Source: Gymnopus androsaceus JB14 (lineage: Eukaryota; Basidiomycota; Agaricomycetes; Agaricales; Omphalotaceae). Taken from it: DNA of 64,000 nt. Both the position numbers and the translations under genes were made by a program. Below, in pieces: positions 1-11,121 of the stretch. How positions within the stretch are numbered: position 1 is the stretch's first letter; each line of letters starts with the position of its first letter. The stretch covers positions 19,964-83,963 of the forward strand of contig ML769678.1 of the NCBI GenBank assembly GCA_009733575.1, written 5' to 3'. The notes beneath the pieces were generated by a model that did not search any database, was not told the DNA's origin, and saw only the letters and a program-made list of their open reading frames with translations.

Positions 1-7
1 TTTGAAG

Positions 8-375
8 CGGTGCTGGTTATACGTTTGGTTCTGGCGTCGTGCACAAGTTCCTGGAAATTAACAAGATGTCACATATCCTTCGTGCACATCAGCTTTGCAT
101 GGAGGGTTACGCGTTGTTATTTGACCGGCATCTCTCGACCGTATGGTCAGCACCCAACTACTGTTATCGATGTGGTAATTCTGCCAGTATCCTAGAAGTG
201 GGTCCTGGTGGATCCATGTATTTCAATGTATTCGAAGCTGCGCCTGAAAATGAGCGAGATGGTCCCACACAACAGGCTGCTCAAAATGCCAGCGGAAAGG
301 TTCGTTGTTAACCAGTAAACCATTCATTCTATTCGATCTGATCTGATTTTCTAGTTACCGGAATATTTCTTATAG
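8..375 (+). CDS. PP2A-like Ser/Thr phosphatase catalytic subunit (Sit4/PP6-type), 3' part
   Basis: Metal-dependent Ser/Thr protein phosphatase of the PPP family. Only the C-terminal third is in the window. The exon begins after an AG acceptor at 6-7, completes the RGAGYTFG motif and runs through RAHQLCMEGY and TVWSAPNYCYRCGN, the strongly conserved end of the catalytic core. An intron at 300-354 (GT...AG, 55 bp, phase 0) is followed by a 21-nt terminal exon, 355-375, reading LPEYFL then stop. The YFL-COOH tail is the family signature that is carboxymethylated on the terminal Leu in PP2A-type enzymes. RAHQLC and the Gln-rich stretch before the tail resemble fungal Sit4/PP6-like more than PP2A proper, but the subfamily is an inference. 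Confidence 0.88.
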
Positions 376-624
376 GAATTAAGTACCTTTGTAATTTGGA
401 TCATGTATGTACCAATATCTGCTTATTCAGGTCGTAAATCATTAGCGGCTTTACTTAGTTCGTGTTTGTTGCAAATGCTTCGGGAAGAAATTAAATCAAC
501 GACCTGAAACCTTAACTAGCTCAGTTGAACACAACCCGATTTGGGTGGTATGAAAATGCAGAGTAGGCCGCACCCGCAATAGTGTATATTTTATGGAACT
601 CAAAAGATGCCTGCCAGATGTCTA
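376..624. other. Convergent intergenic spacer
   Basis: About 250 bp between the stop of the phosphatase gene and the stop of the minus-strand CRAL-TRIO gene. I see no coding signal. It presumably carries both 3' ends. Confidence 0.6.
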
Positions 625-2062
625 CTACATCGCACTTGAAATACTCCAACTCCTCAGCAGGGCTGAACGTGATGGCGAATAAAGAAGCCAATTCCACATT
701 CGTCCCGTGAACACTAGCGCAGCTAGCCATAGACAGGTAGTGATTGGCCGTCTCCAGCGTAGCCAAAAAAGGATCGCTAGAGTACGGATGAGATCTCGTT
801 TGCGGCGACGTCCATGGTGCAATGATGGAGAACCTTGTGACGATGAAACAGGATATCCAAAGAACGGATTAAGTAGTGAGGTCGGGGAAAGATAAATGGG
901 GCTGGGTGAAGCGCTCATCATATACGATTTAGGACTGGGTTGAGGAGATGCAGGTGGTAGGCAATCCAGAGAATTCAGAGGCGGGAGGTACCCGCCGTAA
1001 TCTGCCAAAGGTAGTCATTATCAACTTGCCGCTATCACAGAGTCAAATTGGCACCCGCCTTTGGGTAATGAAGACGGAGCAAAATAAGACATGAGTTCTT
1101 TCGGGGAAGAGAAGAATACCCTCGATACGGCAGAAGCCGGGAGGACCCGCCTTGATAAGGTCAGAAAAACACGAGCACAAAGTAAAGGACTGTGGCTCAC
1201 TTGGCGATGTTCCACATTCCCGAGTGCGTCCACGAAGAGTTTACTATGAACACTGTCCACATTCGGTTGAGTAAAAAAAGCGTTAAATTAAGCAAGGTAC
1301 TGACCCGCTGCAAGCATGCCTGGAAACCGCGGAATAAGATCCCGAAGTACCCATGAAACCAAATCGACACTCTGTGCTACGCATCAGCGTACAGCTTGCG
1401 CACGTTATACTGCATCGTTAACGCACCAAGGTCTGCACTGAGAGTTCCTTGACGTCGAATATGACAATATATTGGAGTACAACAAGATCAGACGCGTCGT
1501 TCAACGCCTTTAAGCGAAGCCTAAACTGCTCCATTGTATGAATAAGCAGAGAGCGATAGGTCTCCGAGGCATCCTCGAAGCCTAGGGCTTGAATGACGAT
1601 AATGGGGCGTCCGAGAGGATCCCTAACGTTAAGAGGAAGAAAATGAACTCTCGCCAAGGGAATATCCGGCTCCGGAGGCCAGAGTTTCTTCAATCGCCAG
1701 TGCAAATTCTTACGAATAGATTGTATCGCAAACGACCTAGTGAAATTATCACGCTAGGGTTTGAGTGTGAGAGAAGGTTATACGAGAGAAGCGGAGCAGA
1801 CGGACTCGCAATAGTTGAAAGATTGTTTCTAAAAGAATATTCTTGAGTTAAGTACTGGTGGATGATGTAGAAACGCACGAGTATCCTCAAGCCATCGCTT
1901 CGCCCAGTTTATCTGCTCCGAGTCCAGAGCGAGTTCGTCTGCGACGGACGGAAGCACATCTTCAATCAAAGTCGATTGAAGCCCAATAACAGCTTTCATA
2001 TTAGCTTCATATTGCGCTAAGAGTCTGTCGCAGTTTTGTTGTAGTAGAAGATGTGTGTCCAT
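625..2062 (-). CDS. CRAL-TRIO (Sec14-like) lipid-binding protein
   Basis: Probable phosphatidylinositol/lipid-transfer protein. Model on the minus strand: 2062-1856, 1753-1427, 1371-1305, 1252-1201, 1150-1059, 1001-625, about 373 residues. Phases agree at every junction. The N-terminal helix bundle (CRAL-TRIO-N) lies in exon 1 and early exon 2 (LHWRLKKLW). The lipid-binding fold follows with GRPIIVIQ, YIVIFDVKELS, LIPRFPGMLAAVFIVNSSW and the closing LPKDYGG, all recognisable Sec14-fold blocks. The fifth intron (1058-1002) reads as GC-AG and is needed to give LPKDYGG. The C-terminus after the domain is Pro/Ser-rich and ends in two hydrophobic Trp-rich stretches, so membrane association is possible (inference). 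The first intron (102 bp) is the least certain junction. Confidence 0.85.
1002..1058 (-). other. GC-AG intron in the CRAL-TRIO gene
   Basis: Donor AAAG/GCGGGT and acceptor TTTGGCAG, 57 bp, with a branch-like ATAATGAC upstream of the acceptor. The neighbouring GT (two codons downstream) does not restore the reading frame, while the GC donor gives the conserved LPKDYGG. Confidence 0.6.
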
Positions 2063-2242
2063 GTCAAACTGTCATCTAAGACTATAATTTCCAGTACAAA
2101 GCTGTAAGCCAAGCGAAGGCGAGGTAGAGGTTGAGAAGAGAATTATTAGCACAAGGCGCTTATGCCGGCGCCACTACTACTATAATTCTCATGTCGATGC
2201 CTGCACCATCTCCGATTCCCTCTGAGGAAGAAACGGCATACT
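2063..2242. promoter_or_regulatory. Compact divergent promoter region
   Basis: Only about 180 bp (128 bp if an upstream ATG at 2191 were used) separate the start codons of the minus-strand CRAL-TRIO gene and the plus-strand SET-domain gene. Both must be transcribed from this interval. No specific operator motif was recognised. Confidence 0.5.
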
Positions 2243-5034
2243 ATGAACTCGAAGGATGATGAGCTTGAAAGTAAGCAATGCCAAATCCTTGCAATCTATT
2301 ACTTACTTACAAGACCAATGTCAGCCGAACCTTCACTTTCGAGGAGTCTTACTCCTAGTTCTGTCGATTTTCGAAGTACCTCTGAACAAGCTGAACGGAA
2401 TCAAAAGCTTGAGACTGCCAAGAACAATCTACGAGCAAGTCTTTTGGGATTTTCACAATGAACATCTCGCGATTGCCCAAGACAAAATCCGAAAACTAAC
2501 CACTATCTGCGCGCTGTCAACTGAGGAGTCCCCTTGGTCAATGCTTACAGATCTAGATATAACGGAGGAGGATCAGCTGAAGCAGCTGCATGCCGACTCT
2601 GCTGTTACAATTAAAAATTCGTTCAAGAATACTCAATCTGCGCGAAGATTTCATTATTATGCATGTACTCCCGTAACCCAGAACATACGGGAGGAATCCT
2701 ATCTTCCATCTTTCATTCCACACTCAGACAATCCGCACTTTGAATTTGACAAGTTCTTGGAGGATGACGATTTTGCATGGCCAAACCTCACGGATCCCGA
2801 CGGTTTGCCGCGTTCTTTGCATTGAATGGGAAGACTGATGAACATTCTATTTGTTTTCACATCTCCAGGCGACATCATTGAAGTTGAAGTGGCTCGATGC
2901 CTCCACTACGATGCGGGGTTCGATTTTGAAGAAATCAACGACTTGAAAATGCTACGCCTTGCCCTGAGGCAGGATAATGAAAACGGCCTGTTGTGGGAGA
3001 ACTCTCAAAGGTCAGTCATTACTTATTTCATTTCTCGGTTATCGAGATATAAAGTTACGTGCTAGAGATCTTGTCCATTGGGAGTCTCAGCGCTCCGCTG
3101 AACGTAAATTACCACGCTTTCCGAAATCCTTTATTGGAGAGACTGTACTTGACAAGATAAATGCTGGAGCATACAACTTTTGTCCCAACTTAAATTGCAT
3201 CACCTCCCATTGTTGGACCCATTATACGGGTTTTCGGTGTAGTATGTATTCTTGCATCTTTATGAAGTAATATTTGATTATTTGGCACTGACATACCTTC
3301 AGTAACCAATCCTTTTGAACGCCGACAGCCAGAACAAAAACACGAAGGTCTCTTTCTGCAACATTGTTCAAGGTATGCGAATGATCCCGAGAGAGGCTGC
3401 GGTAGAGCATGTTTCATGACACACAATGAGGAATTGAAGGTAAACTTGGCCCAAGTTTTCTTAGTTAATGCATCTCCTCATAATCTCTGGCAGGATATGA
3501 CCATGTGGAGTATCAAACATCTGCAAGACCTGGCGGAAATATTGGATCTTGTACCAGATGCATCGCCGTGTGATCTGGCTGTAATCGTTCGCAAACCCGT
3601 GCTGCGAAGTCCGCGATTTTCTTCTTATCATCATCTACTATTAATGCTCATATCTAGGTGTACCATTATCGCAGAGAAATTCTCCCCGATGAAAATATTT
3701 TTGCGAGTCAAAGGGAAGAATTTCTAGATGAGGAAGGGTCATCTTCATCACGGCCGAAGGATTTAGCAGGTGCGTTTGCTTGGTGCTCCCAATGATTTTA
3801 ATTTAATTTTCTCTTCTAATGATATCAACCTAGAGTTTGTACAAGCTATCCAAATTCCTGGGCGTCCTCAACGTGTTACTCCTTGCTCACATGCAGGGAA
3901 ATGCGGTGACAGTGCACCAGACTGTCAGTGTTATGCTCAGAGACAATATTGTCAGCGTAACTGTCGATGCTCAGATGATTGTAAGAATTGCAAAGTGTTT
4001 AATGAAATGTTTCCTGATCTCAGAGCTGTTACCTCTAGGTCCCTACCGCTTCCCCGGGTGTAAGTGTGGAATACGAGGGAAAGATCCTACTTGTAGCACC
4101 GATAAATGTAAATGCCTCCAAGAATCCAGAGAATGTGACCCGGAAATCTGCAAATGTTGTAAAATCAGGTAATTACACACTTCTCAGGTATTAGAGCGCG
4201 AGTTGTACTTATATTAAATACTCTATTTTTTCCAGCGATCATGGTAACTGCTCGTGCATTGACAGAAAGCCCCAGGCTGACTTTATACACCTTACAGCGA
4301 TGGCCAGGTGCACAAATGCTAACATGCAACAAGGGAAGCATTGCGTATGTTCTCAAAGACCTTGATAACTTTGAAAAGCTCTCATGTTACTCTGATTAGC
4401 GTATTGAGATCAAAGCTTCAAAGTATGGACAAGGGGCTTTTGCGTGCAACAAGATTGAGAAGAACACTCTTATCGGAGGTAAGCTTGCTGAGAGCTTCTC
4501 TGTAACTTCTTTCAATGTCTCTCCGCCGGACCACCTAGAGTATGTAGCTGAAATTAAGGAGAGATCGCTTAATCAGCATGAGTGAGTTCTGTCTTTGAAT
4601 TATCATTCGATTTTGCTTACATATCTATCCTATCCTCATCAGGCTTGTTAACAAATTCCGCGGCCTTAACTATGACTTCGAATTTGAGAATGACAATATA
4701 TTGAACGGGGCAACTGCTGGAAATGAGACGCGATATCTTAATGATCCCAGAAAGGAAAAACAAGTTAATTGCGAAGCAAGATGTGAGTTCAGTTATTGAC
4801 TCAATCATTCTACCATATTAATTTCACACCTTTCTTTGCATCTACAGATCTGCTTGTGAACAATGATTGGCGAATTGGCTTGTATTCAAGTGAGTCGTTC
4901 AGTCTTGAGTTTGAACATGCATGTACTTTTCTCTTATCATTCGCACCATAGCCAAAACCATCAAGAAAGGTAGCGAACTGTTTCTCGGTTACGGGGAGGA
5001 AAAATACTGGAAAAACCATGCCCCTCAGCACTGA
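2243..5034 (+). CDS. Enhancer-of-zeste-like histone lysine methyltransferase (CXC + SET)
   Basis: Probable catalytic subunit of Polycomb repressive complex 2 (H3K27 methylation). Model: 2243-2270, 2314-2802, 2869-3010, 3066-3241, 3303-3439, 3494-3598, 3658-3769, 3834-3980, 4039-4168, 4236-4344, 4400-4478, 4539-4581, 4643-4782, 4848-4889, 4952-5034, about 653 residues. All phases fit. Visible blocks are CPNLNC (Cys-rich EZH region), a SANT-like segment ending VIVRKP/VYHYR, and a CXC domain with many Cys (CSHAGKCGDSAPDCQC; CRCSDDC; RFPGCKC; CKCLQESRECDPEICKCC). The C-terminal SET domain has SKYGQGAF, LIGEYVAE and ELFLGYGEEKYW. The usual NHS motif before the Asn-Cys reads RYLNDP, so activity should be tested. 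The N-terminus is uncertain: an ATG at 2191 meets a stop at 2257. Confidence 0.87.
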
Positions 5035-5064
5035 AAAGTACTACATACATGTAATCTAACCTAC

Positions 5065-7061
5065 TTATCGCTTCGATTTTTTCGCCGATTTGCTCGAACC
5101 TTCAGAGGCCAAAGCGGACTTCCTTTTCTTGCTACTGCCGTTATCTTTTGCTATCTCTGCTGCGCGCAGAGTCAATAGTTTTTCTAATGTAGCATCCAGA
5201 ATCCGTTTCTCTCCCAGTCGCACAACTGTCGCTTGATACTTGTTCAACGGCAATAGGGCCTGGTTTTCGAGAATCTCTTCATCGTCCTGTTGACTATAAG
5301 CGATCAAACAATAAAAGAAGAAAAGTCAAGTACTGACTTTGATGGTCAAAGGATACTGAGCCAGCCTTTTTTGGAGAATGATAACAAGAAGATCGAGGAC
5401 TTGAAGGTCGAGTTTGGGCTTGGGAGGTTTTCCCTTTCCCCTAGCCTTCTCCCACTCATCTGGCGACAGGTAAAGCAGTCGAATTAGGGAAATCATTTCC
5501 TCGGGACACTCATAGTCGGTGTCCAGAACAAAAACGCTATTGAAAGGATGCGTGGATGTAGGATATGTCTGAGAAACTAAATGGTATAGACTCACTCATC
5601 GCCACCTTCTTCTAACCACCAGTCGATCCTTTCGACGTTGGAGACAGCGCTAGAAGCTCCAGACGTTTCAGAGAATGTAGAAAGTACTAGATCCGCTCGT
5701 ATTTCGACTACGTCTGCAGGATTGCCTTTGCCACCTCCCGGGAGGGGCAAAAGATCGACGTGGCCATAGCGTCTAAGGAGCTCGACGTTTGGAAGATCAC
5801 CGTATGTGTTCCACTGCAAAGCATCAAGGACCTCTCAACAAGCCAGCACACTCAGGAACACTTACAATCTGTTCTCCGGCTTTGATCTCTTTAGTTGCTA
5901 TCATCTTGAGCTCGGTCTCATCATAGAAAAGTTTGGCCTAACAGTAGATGAAAATTAATCCTTCTAGAGGAGAGGTCTGACATACGTTCTCGGCGCCAAA
6001 TCGAGCCTATACGGAGTCAGTGTCAGAAATGACAGAGGTGTCGACATCTCGCTTACATTAAGAAGGTCTGCTATGGGCACCATCGACACATCTACGGGAT
6101 TTTCCTCTCCGCCATCACCGTCTTCGGAAGAACGGTCGTCTTGTGCCTCGGAAGTGTCTTCTGCGACAGTCGGAGTTTCAGGAGTATCAACATCCATGGC
6201 ACTTCCTGTGCTTTTGTCGGCTTCGGTATCTGGCTCGTGAGGACTTTCCTCATCGGTTCCTGTTCGCTCAACGTCGAAGCTGCGAGACAGAATGCGACTA
6301 CCCATCAGATGGTATTGCTGGAGCGAGTAATGTCCCGAGATGGCTTCCAGTGGAAAAAGATCCGGTCGACTCTGGTGAAAAGAAAAAGTTTATTGGTTGA
6401 ATATCGAAAAGTCAAGCTGATATATACCTGAATGGCTGGCAAGACCTTTTCATTGTAATCCCGTTCAGCATCGTCTTTGCCTAATTTTTCTGATAAAAGC
6501 CAGTGTGTAAGATGAAGCCTGTGCGCTAGGAAGTACTTGAACCGACCTACCACTGACGTCCCTTCCAGCTCTTTGAGGTCATTATCATTCCAGAACATCG
6601 GTGTATCGAAGGCTGTAGGCAGAGTAGCTAAACGAACGGTTATTATATTGCCCACCAAGGTTGGAAAGGAATCCGCAAACCCAGATAGTGCTCCCATTTG
6701 GATTGAGAACCTTGAGCCGCCTCCCACATCATGCACAATATCAGTCCACTCCATCCTTTATTCAATTTGCGTTCGTTCCAAACGTTTAGTCCCAACTTGG
6801 GTGGAAGCGAGGATGTTTTCACGGAAAGGGTTAATGAACGAGGGATAGTAAACAGATTTTCTCCTTCCTATATACAAAGTTAACTTTTGGTTAGATAGCT
6901 CAGACTTGCACAAGGCGCGTACCTCAAAGTCCTTGAGAGCAACAGCACCGCGTCCACCCTCGCCCCGAAGGGAAGTTTTTGAAGCCGATAGCATTTAGGT
7001 CGATGATACCACCGCTATTTTGAAACCAGGAGAGAAATAACTCCAATTCCGGAAGCGACAT
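5065..7061 (-). CDS. SETD6/RKM4-type SET-domain protein lysine methyltransferase, one apparent frameshift
   Basis: Resembles fungal ribosomal-protein lysine methyltransferase Rkm4/SETD6, a non-histone methyltransferase. From ATG at 7061 come LELFLSWFQNSGGIIDLN, then (different frame) GRGAVALKDFE, EGENLFTIPRSL, GWSGLILCMMWEAAQGS, LPTAFDTPMFWNDNDLKEL, NAKLFYDETELKMIA, KEIKAGEQI, NTYGDLPN, LLRRYGHVDLL, and a Rubisco-LSMT-like C-terminal part ending in a Lys/Ser-rich tail (SSKSAKKSKR). Several 50-60 bp GT-AG introns separate the blocks. Between FKNFPSG and GRGAV the frame shifts by one base at a C4 run (plus strand 6963-6966). With one base fewer the family consensus reads through. This could be a sequencing error or a real lesion. 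The gene is convergent with the E(z)-like gene; the stops are about 30 bp apart. Confidence 0.82.
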
Positions 7062-7177
7062 CAGAATTCAGGAACAAGGTGTTCAAAAAATGAGCGCTAA
7101 ACCGAGCGCTCAGTAACTGTTCACGATGTCGCTTTGATATCCCGTCCGACCTCTCCTCCGCTCTCTCGGCTACTCGA
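7062..7177. promoter_or_regulatory. Divergent promoter between methyltransferase and SDR genes
   Basis: 116 bp between the opposing start codons (7061 minus, 7178 plus). No motif was recognised beyond its position. Confidence 0.45.
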
Positions 7178-8613
7178 ATGGCATCTCAGTCTGCAAGTGA
7201 AGTCGACCCAGGATTCTTCCCAATTTTGGATGACCAGCTGTTTGAACATGCCGAACGCTTGAGAGACAAGGTCGTCCTTATTACCGGTGTGTTTGGGAAG
7301 AAGCTGCGCAATTTTTTCCATTTGCTCATTCCATTTTATTAGGCGCTTCCAGTGGTATCGGAAAGGAGACGGCTACGCGCTTCGCTTCGTTTGGGTACGT
7401 TACTCGAACCGGAAGGCGAGCAGTCAATGACTAGGGCTCTAGCGCAAAAGTTGTAATTGGCGATATAAACCTTGCCGGTGCTGAACAAACAGTATCAGAC
7501 ATCGTAGCTTCAGGAGGGTGAACACCGGTTCATAAGATATCATATGTTTCCGTCAATGCTTATACATGTCTGGCCTATAGACGAGCAATCGCTCAGAAAT
7601 GCGACGTTACCGTTTGGGAAGACCAGTTGGCCTTATTTGACTTGGCGATTGAAAAGTTCGGGTCTGTGGACGTGGTGGTGCGTTCTATTTTGCTTTCAAT
7701 GCTTGGGAATCTGTCCTCAAATGCAATCCAGATCCCCAACGCCGGTATCGGAGAGCCTGGAGGTTTTCACACTGTCACCTTTGACAAAGACGGCAAACCC
7801 CAAAAACCTGCTTTGCCCACAGTCCAGATCAATCTCGTCGGTGTTATGTACAGTAAGTGCATCGGATCTATAACCTTTCACTGCATATTAAGTAGTTTAA
7901 ACTGCCAGCTGTACATCTCGCGCAACACTACCTCCTGGTCAATCGAGAGCCCGATACCAAGTCCTTGAAAGCAATAGTCCTTATCGGATCCATGTGTAAG
8001 TTCTACTACGCGCGCCATAGCACCCCCTAATGACCATTCGTGGAGAAGCATCATGGCAGGCATTCCCTCTCGCGCCAGTCTACAGTGCGACCAAGCACGG
8101 TGTCCTGGGGCTTATGCGATCCCTTGACCCGATTTTAGCCCTAAAAGACATACGTATATCTACAATTACCCCCTTCTTCGCAGATACAACCATCCTTCCT
8201 CCAATTTTGAAGGTCGCTTTGGCTGGTATTCCTCTCACTCCAGTTCCTCGTATCGCAGGAGCGGTCATCTATGCCGCTGCCCATCCAGACCCAGCGACTA
8301 GTGGAAGCGTATACGCGCTTCCCGACAGTGGACCTGTTTTCAAGGTGCCCCGAGAAGAATTCAAGATGGGCGTGTACAAGCTGCTGGACGATAGGGCGAA
8401 CTCTCTGTTAAAGTATGTCATCCGGTTTTGAAGCTCGAATTTTTCTTATATGCCAATGACAGCGCTGGTAAAGGTGTAGTGTATGCTGTAAGGGTTGTCA
8501 AGGACGTAACAAAAGTTGTGGGGAAACCTGTCCTTACATCGGCGATCGTGTTGGGTATTGCTCGTACAATCTGGGTATACCGCAATACCATTCGACAGTT
8601 CGTGAAGATATGA
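7178..8613 (+). CDS. Short-chain dehydrogenase/reductase with C-terminal hydrophobic tail
   Basis: Classical SDR, NAD(P)-dependent oxidoreductase; substrate unknown. After a start MASQSASEVD and LRDKVVLIT, an intron (GT at about 7287) leads to GASSGIGKETATRFASFG, giving the TGxxxGxG dinucleotide motif. Further blocks are CDVT, the NAG motif (PNAGIGEPGG), an IGSM strand with the catalytic Ser region, and YSATKHG (YxxxK catalytic pair) followed by LRISTITPFFADT. The last intron, about 8413-8461, joins the core to AGKGVVYAVRVVKDV and a hydrophobic segment (LTSAIVLGIARTIWVY) near the C-terminus, suggesting membrane attachment (inference). At least five short introns interrupt it. Start chosen at the first ATG in frame with the Rossmann fold. 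Confidence 0.85.
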
Positions 8614-8646
8614 TATTTATTCTCCCGAGAAATTAATTATCTACCA

Positions 8647-9611
8647 TGCAATACGACGTTACTCCTCCTCTCGATTTCAAGTCTCTCCATCTCTTCACGC
8701 GATCGACTGCCGACTTGGTTCGCGTTAGAAACTGTTTCAATATCCTGCTGTAGGATCTTGCGTTACATGCAAACTTCCTGTCACCGCTATCGGCCAATGA
8801 GGCTGATCTTCATCCAAGATCCAACACACGAAAAAAAAAAAAAAATTGACATCGCTGTATATGAGCGTCGATAAAGGTGACCGGACCAAGACTCTTGGTC
8901 TGGAGATACTTGGCGTGCATCGGATATGCTCAAAGATCTTTGGCGGAAATGCTATTGCAAAAATCGCATTTTCACGTTTATTATACTAATCGTTCGAAAG
9001 CACTGCATGCGAAAGTAAAACTGGTACATGCTTCGGGTTTGAGTGGTGCTAATTCTCTTATCCTTGATTCGTAGGACCGGTGATTCTAAATGGAGCTCTC
9101 AACGATGTGCTGGGCCAGTTCAGGACGTGAAACACCTTTTGCTGCCAAGGAAAGTGAGAAATAACCATGATTATTGACAGAAACTTTCATTCCTATTCGG
9201 GCGTCGTATTCCACGCCGACTCGCCCGTTTTGTTGACATTGAGAATGAAGACGAAGAAAATCTTGTTGAGCCCGAACAATCTTCATCCGGCAACATTGGC
9301 AGAAGTTCAAGAAGGCATCGTATGACTGCTAGAAAGAGCACAGGCGTATGGCTCCTAGTATTGGCTGTTGCAGCCATCATGGTATTTCTCGAAGTGTTGC
9401 GCTTCTCGTTGTTGTAGGAATTCAAGGAAGTGTACAGGAGGTTGAAGACAAGTTGGCTACTGCAAGTGCGAGTATAAATGACAGTACTACTGTGCTTACT
9501 TGGTATGGATGGGGAGGAGAGGAGGCGTGGAGTTTGATAGAGAAGGCGATGGATTGGGTCAAGTCTGAGGTCGGTGAAAATGAAGCGGTGGATATCCGGA
9601 AAAAGTGCTGA
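8647..9611 (+). CDS. Unresolved small multi-exon gene, possible single-pass membrane protein
   Basis: Not recognised. Coding-like pieces occur on the plus strand: 8647 onward (MQYDVTPPLDFKSLHLFTRS), 8861 onward (TKTLGLEILGVHRICSKIFGG), and about 9180-9417. The last piece has a basic stretch (LFGRRIPRRLARF), an acidic-Ser linker (ENEDEENLVEPEQSSSG) and a hydrophobic run (VWLLVLAVAAIMVFLEVL). Another open stretch ends at 9611. A 14-15-nt A run at about 8830-8844 may be intronic. Exon joins could not be made consistent, so the extent is approximate and the pieces could belong to more than one gene or to a decayed one. Confidence 0.35.
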
Positions 9612-9826
9612 ATGCCGTCCATTTTTGAACTCGTTCTCGTAGTGTTATAGCTTTCGGATTGCCATTGGGCAACCGGGTTCACTTTCATCGTACACAGAAG
9701 AGCTTAACATTGGCACAGGCGCCAATCCAGACGCCTTGCAATCCCACTGTCGCGTCGTTTGACAAACTGTCAAGTTCAATAGCTACTTATTTATTCGCAC
9801 TTTCTCCTGCACCTCGAGCTCCCACC

Positions 9827-11121
9827 ATGCTTCTCCGAGTCGATCTCCCTACTGGATCTCCCTAACGAGCTCCTCTACAAGATCATTGATCTTCTCGAAG
9901 TCAGTAAAACTCTTATCAAATCGTATAGGAATCTGACCTCGGAGCAGCCGCTGGATGTACAAATGTTGAGCCTTGCTGTTAGCAAGCTGGGTCCACTTAT
10001 TGACCCAACACTCTATGCCAATATTGAAATCAAGCTGTTCAATGACGGCATTGGATTCATATGTAATGAGAACCAAGTTGTACCGACCAAATCCCAGCTC
10101 CAATATGCTCGAAGCCTCTTCATAACCACCGACCAATCATACTACCCCGATGATAGACCGGGTCGAATAAAGCAATGGAAAGACCGAGTCAATCTCCCAG
10201 CTCTGTTCGGGCGCAAAGCTAAAAAAGCTCAAAAGCCTTTGAACGACTTGAGGGATGTTATATTGTCACTGGATAAAGTAAATTCTGTGCGGTGAGCTTT
10301 CAAGAGATATACCGGTCGTTCATTTCTGATAGACGCGTCACACGTAGATGGACACTTCCCTATGTTGGACCAGCTTTGGGAGATAGGTTTTTTGATGGAA
10401 CAGGCCTAAATTTCAACTCCGTCCTAGAAGTTCTGGCTGGCCTTCCTTCGCTGGATACGTTCACATTCAACGTATACTATCCTCATCGGATTTATCTGTC
10501 GGAGAATACCCGATTTGGACTTGAGAATCTTCATGGTCTAAAATCCTTATCATTCACCGGGTTTGGTACCGAGGAATTCTGGTCTGCTATCATTGACCCA
10601 CTCATCGTTGTGGTGAGAAACAGCCCAGAGCTGGAAGAATTGTCTCTTCCCCTTCTCAATGGTGGCGATGGGAAACTTTCTTTAAAGTATTTTCTCCTGA
10701 GCTTTCCTACCACACAACCGCTTAGGCTTAGAAAACTTTCCCTCCGTGCAGATGCGCAGAATCTCCGAATCCATCGTGAATCCGGAATTCACTTGAAGAA
10801 TCTAACAAATTTGGACGTAGTTTCTCCTTCAGGACCGCACGCTCACTGGCCTGTCACCCTCACGATAAATGACGGGCTATGGCCGTTTTAGGCCATTATC
10901 GAGTAAAGCTAAAGCATATCTATGCCCCGGTGACTGTAGACTTGATTGATTATCTCCAAACGTACTCTGGAGTGGAGAATCTGCGTTTATACGGAACCGT
11001 AGATGCAGAACTGGCTCAACGATTTCGTGGTGTTTTGCGCTTGCATGCAACTTCACTAAAGGTGCTGAACACCTATCTTGTACAAGGGACTGGTCGTGAG
11101 GATTTCGTCCTGACTCCTTGA
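9827..11121 (+). pseudogene. F-box-like/LRR-like gene, copy A (frameshifted)
   Basis: Reads DLPNELLYKIIDLLEV, typical of the fungal F-box start, then a long protein with leucine-rich blocks (GLPSLDTFTFNVYY, LHGLKSLSFTG, SPELEELSLPLL, GVENLRLYG). An intron at about 10292-10347 (GTGAGC...CGTAG) joins SVR to WTLPYVGPALG. Compared with copy B, copy A has one extra base just after the ATG (9827), so the ATG is out of frame with the F-box. It also lacks one base near 10880, where the frame hits TAG and resumes as VLGHYRVKLKHIYAP. It was probably an SCF substrate adaptor; now likely non-functional. Confidence 0.7.

Noticed and set aside
2191..2256. Upstream ATG as start of the E(z)-like gene
   Set aside because: Its frame meets TGA at 2257 before any usable donor. 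ATG 2243 joins in phase to exon 2.
7121..7321. Minus-strand open frame over the SDR start
   Set aside because: Antisense of the SDR first exon and intron; no splice or family support.
8829..8844. A14-15 run as poly(A) tail of a processed retrocopy
   Set aside because: No upstream intronless gene or target duplication; the run is internal to the unresolved gene.
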